This document shows positions 63,439 to 64,000 of a DNA stretch of 64,000 bases, piece by piece. The notes beneath the pieces were generated by a model. That model did no database searches. It was not told the origin of the DNA and saw only the letters and a list, made by a program, of their open reading frames with translations. Source of the DNA: Halomonas sp. KG2 (lineage in GTDB: Bacteria > Pseudomonadota > Gammaproteobacteria > Pseudomonadales > Halomonadaceae); assembly GCA_030440445.1 (NCBI GenBank), contig CP098528.1, positions 4,340,001 through 4,404,000 on the forward strand, in the 5' to 3' direction. Numbering within the stretch: the first letter of the stretch is position 1; each line of letters begins with the position of its first letter. The position numbers and the translations under genes were made by a program.

Positions 63439-64000
63439 ATCCAAGACCCTCCAACAAGCAGAAGAGCTCATCAAACCCTTAGCGCTTTCTCATGTGCCCC
63501 AAGAAAGCGACGTTGATGCGGTTATTGACCAGTGGTTGCATGCACTCGCAACTGATAGTCAATTTTATTGCAATCTCACGTTGGCTGAGCCAAAGAAGCT
63601 CAAAGAAAAAACTTTATCACTTTTGCAAGAGAAAAACTTGTTCTTATCGAGGGAATCATTTTTTGATGAAGTATTCAGCGGTTTAAAGCTAAAGCCCGAC
63701 TTGGATGCAAAATTTAGATTCATTGACCTTTTTGCTGGCATTGGCGGTGTTAGGCTAGGATTTCAGCGCAGCGGAGGCGCTTGTGTTTTCTCTTCGGAAT
63801 ATGATAAGTCCGCTCAAAAAACATACAAGGTAAATCATGGTGAGTTTCCATTTGGCGATATAACAAAGATAGATGAAGAGGAAATACCTGAGCACGATGT
63901 TTTACTAGCTGGTTTCCCTTGCCAGCCATTTTCAAATGCAGGAGTATCGGCTAGAAACTCTGTTGGCAAGAAACATGGCTTTCTTTGCGATACTCAAGGA
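63428..64000 (+). CDS. dcm: Dcm-type DNA cytosine-5 methyltransferase, 5' part
   Basis: 191 codons to the window end. After about 95 residues of N-terminal extension comes motif [16 protein letters not shown] (the AdoMet site), then the acidic [13 protein letters not shown] (motif II) and the catalytic PC motif [30 protein letters not shown] follows, as in E. coli Dcm and M.EcoRII, which methylate CCWGG. The specificity domain is outside the window. The start is the ATG at 63428, or the adjacent one at 63425. A partner nuclease may follow. Confidence 0.92.
   Translation, partial: MKNRSKTLQQAEELIKPLALSHVPQESDVDAVIDQWLHALATDSQFYCNLTLAEPKKLKEKTLSLLQEKNLFLSRESFFDEVFSGLKLKPDLDAKFRFIDLFAGIGGVRLGFQRSGGACVFSSEYDKSAQKTYKVNHGEFPFGDITKIDEEEIPEHDVLLAGFPCQPFSNAGVSARNSVGKKHGFLCDTQG

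Overview
The window is chromosomal DNA of a gammaproteobacterium, most likely a Halomonas/Vreelandella-type member of the Halomonadaceae. This is inferred from protein character and gene order, not from a database search. The order pst-phoU ... phoR-phoB ... ubiA-ubiC ... rubredoxin reductase-HU ... recG-oxyR ... ridA-spoT-rpoZ-gmk follows the order I recall from Pseudomonas aeruginosa. I saw no rRNA, tRNA, CRISPR array or intact transposase gene.

Left part (1-17.7 kb), housekeeping. An argH-lptM-lysA-dapF operon with overlapping genes (dapF is cut by the window edge) is followed by a three-PAS GGDEF/EAL protein. Divergent from that is hemC-hemD-hemX-hemY, ended by a strong terminator. Next come a DUF72 protein, a sodium-dependent NSS-type transporter, a small unknown protein, a HexR-type regulator, uvrD with a candidate SOS box, and an orphan TRAP substrate-binding protein with a Tat signal.

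Phosphate block (18-28.4 kb). pstS, then a Pho box, a 16-codon upstream reading frame, and pstC-pstA-pstB-phoU. These are followed by cysZ, a periplasmic copper chaperone and two unrecognised small secreted acidic proteins. phoB-phoR, transcribed the other way, have their own Pho box. Phosphate limitation sensed by PhoR should activate PhoB, which would drive both transcripts.

Middle (28.4-49 kb). Conserved core: ubiC-ubiA, rubredoxin reductase, HU plus an SCP2-like protein, yccS-like, recG, oxyR, a YeeZ-like SDR, ridA, spoT, rpoZ and gmk. Within it, at 32-38 kb, lies a catabolic cassette: a LysR regulator, aldehyde dehydrogenase, beta-hydroxyacid dehydrogenase, M20 amidohydrolase and two poorly characterised membrane proteins (one DUF3100-like). 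It looks like an uptake-and-degradation module for an unknown amide or N-acyl compound.

Right part (49-64 kb), accessory. It holds an extensin-like protein, an MFS exporter, an AlkA-like glycosylase and aqpZ. A siderophore-uptake cluster follows (ECF sigma factor, FecR, TonB-dependent transducer-receptor, RhtX/FptX-like permease, a small unknown His/Asp-rich protein), then a zinc alcohol dehydrogenase and an Lrp regulator. The last 4 kb is a defence/toxin region: hipBA with two matching operators, a deletion scar of a type I restriction locus (hsdM fragments joined to a DUF1016 nuclease fragment), and an HTH regulator overlapping a Dcm-type cytosine methyltransferase that runs off the window.
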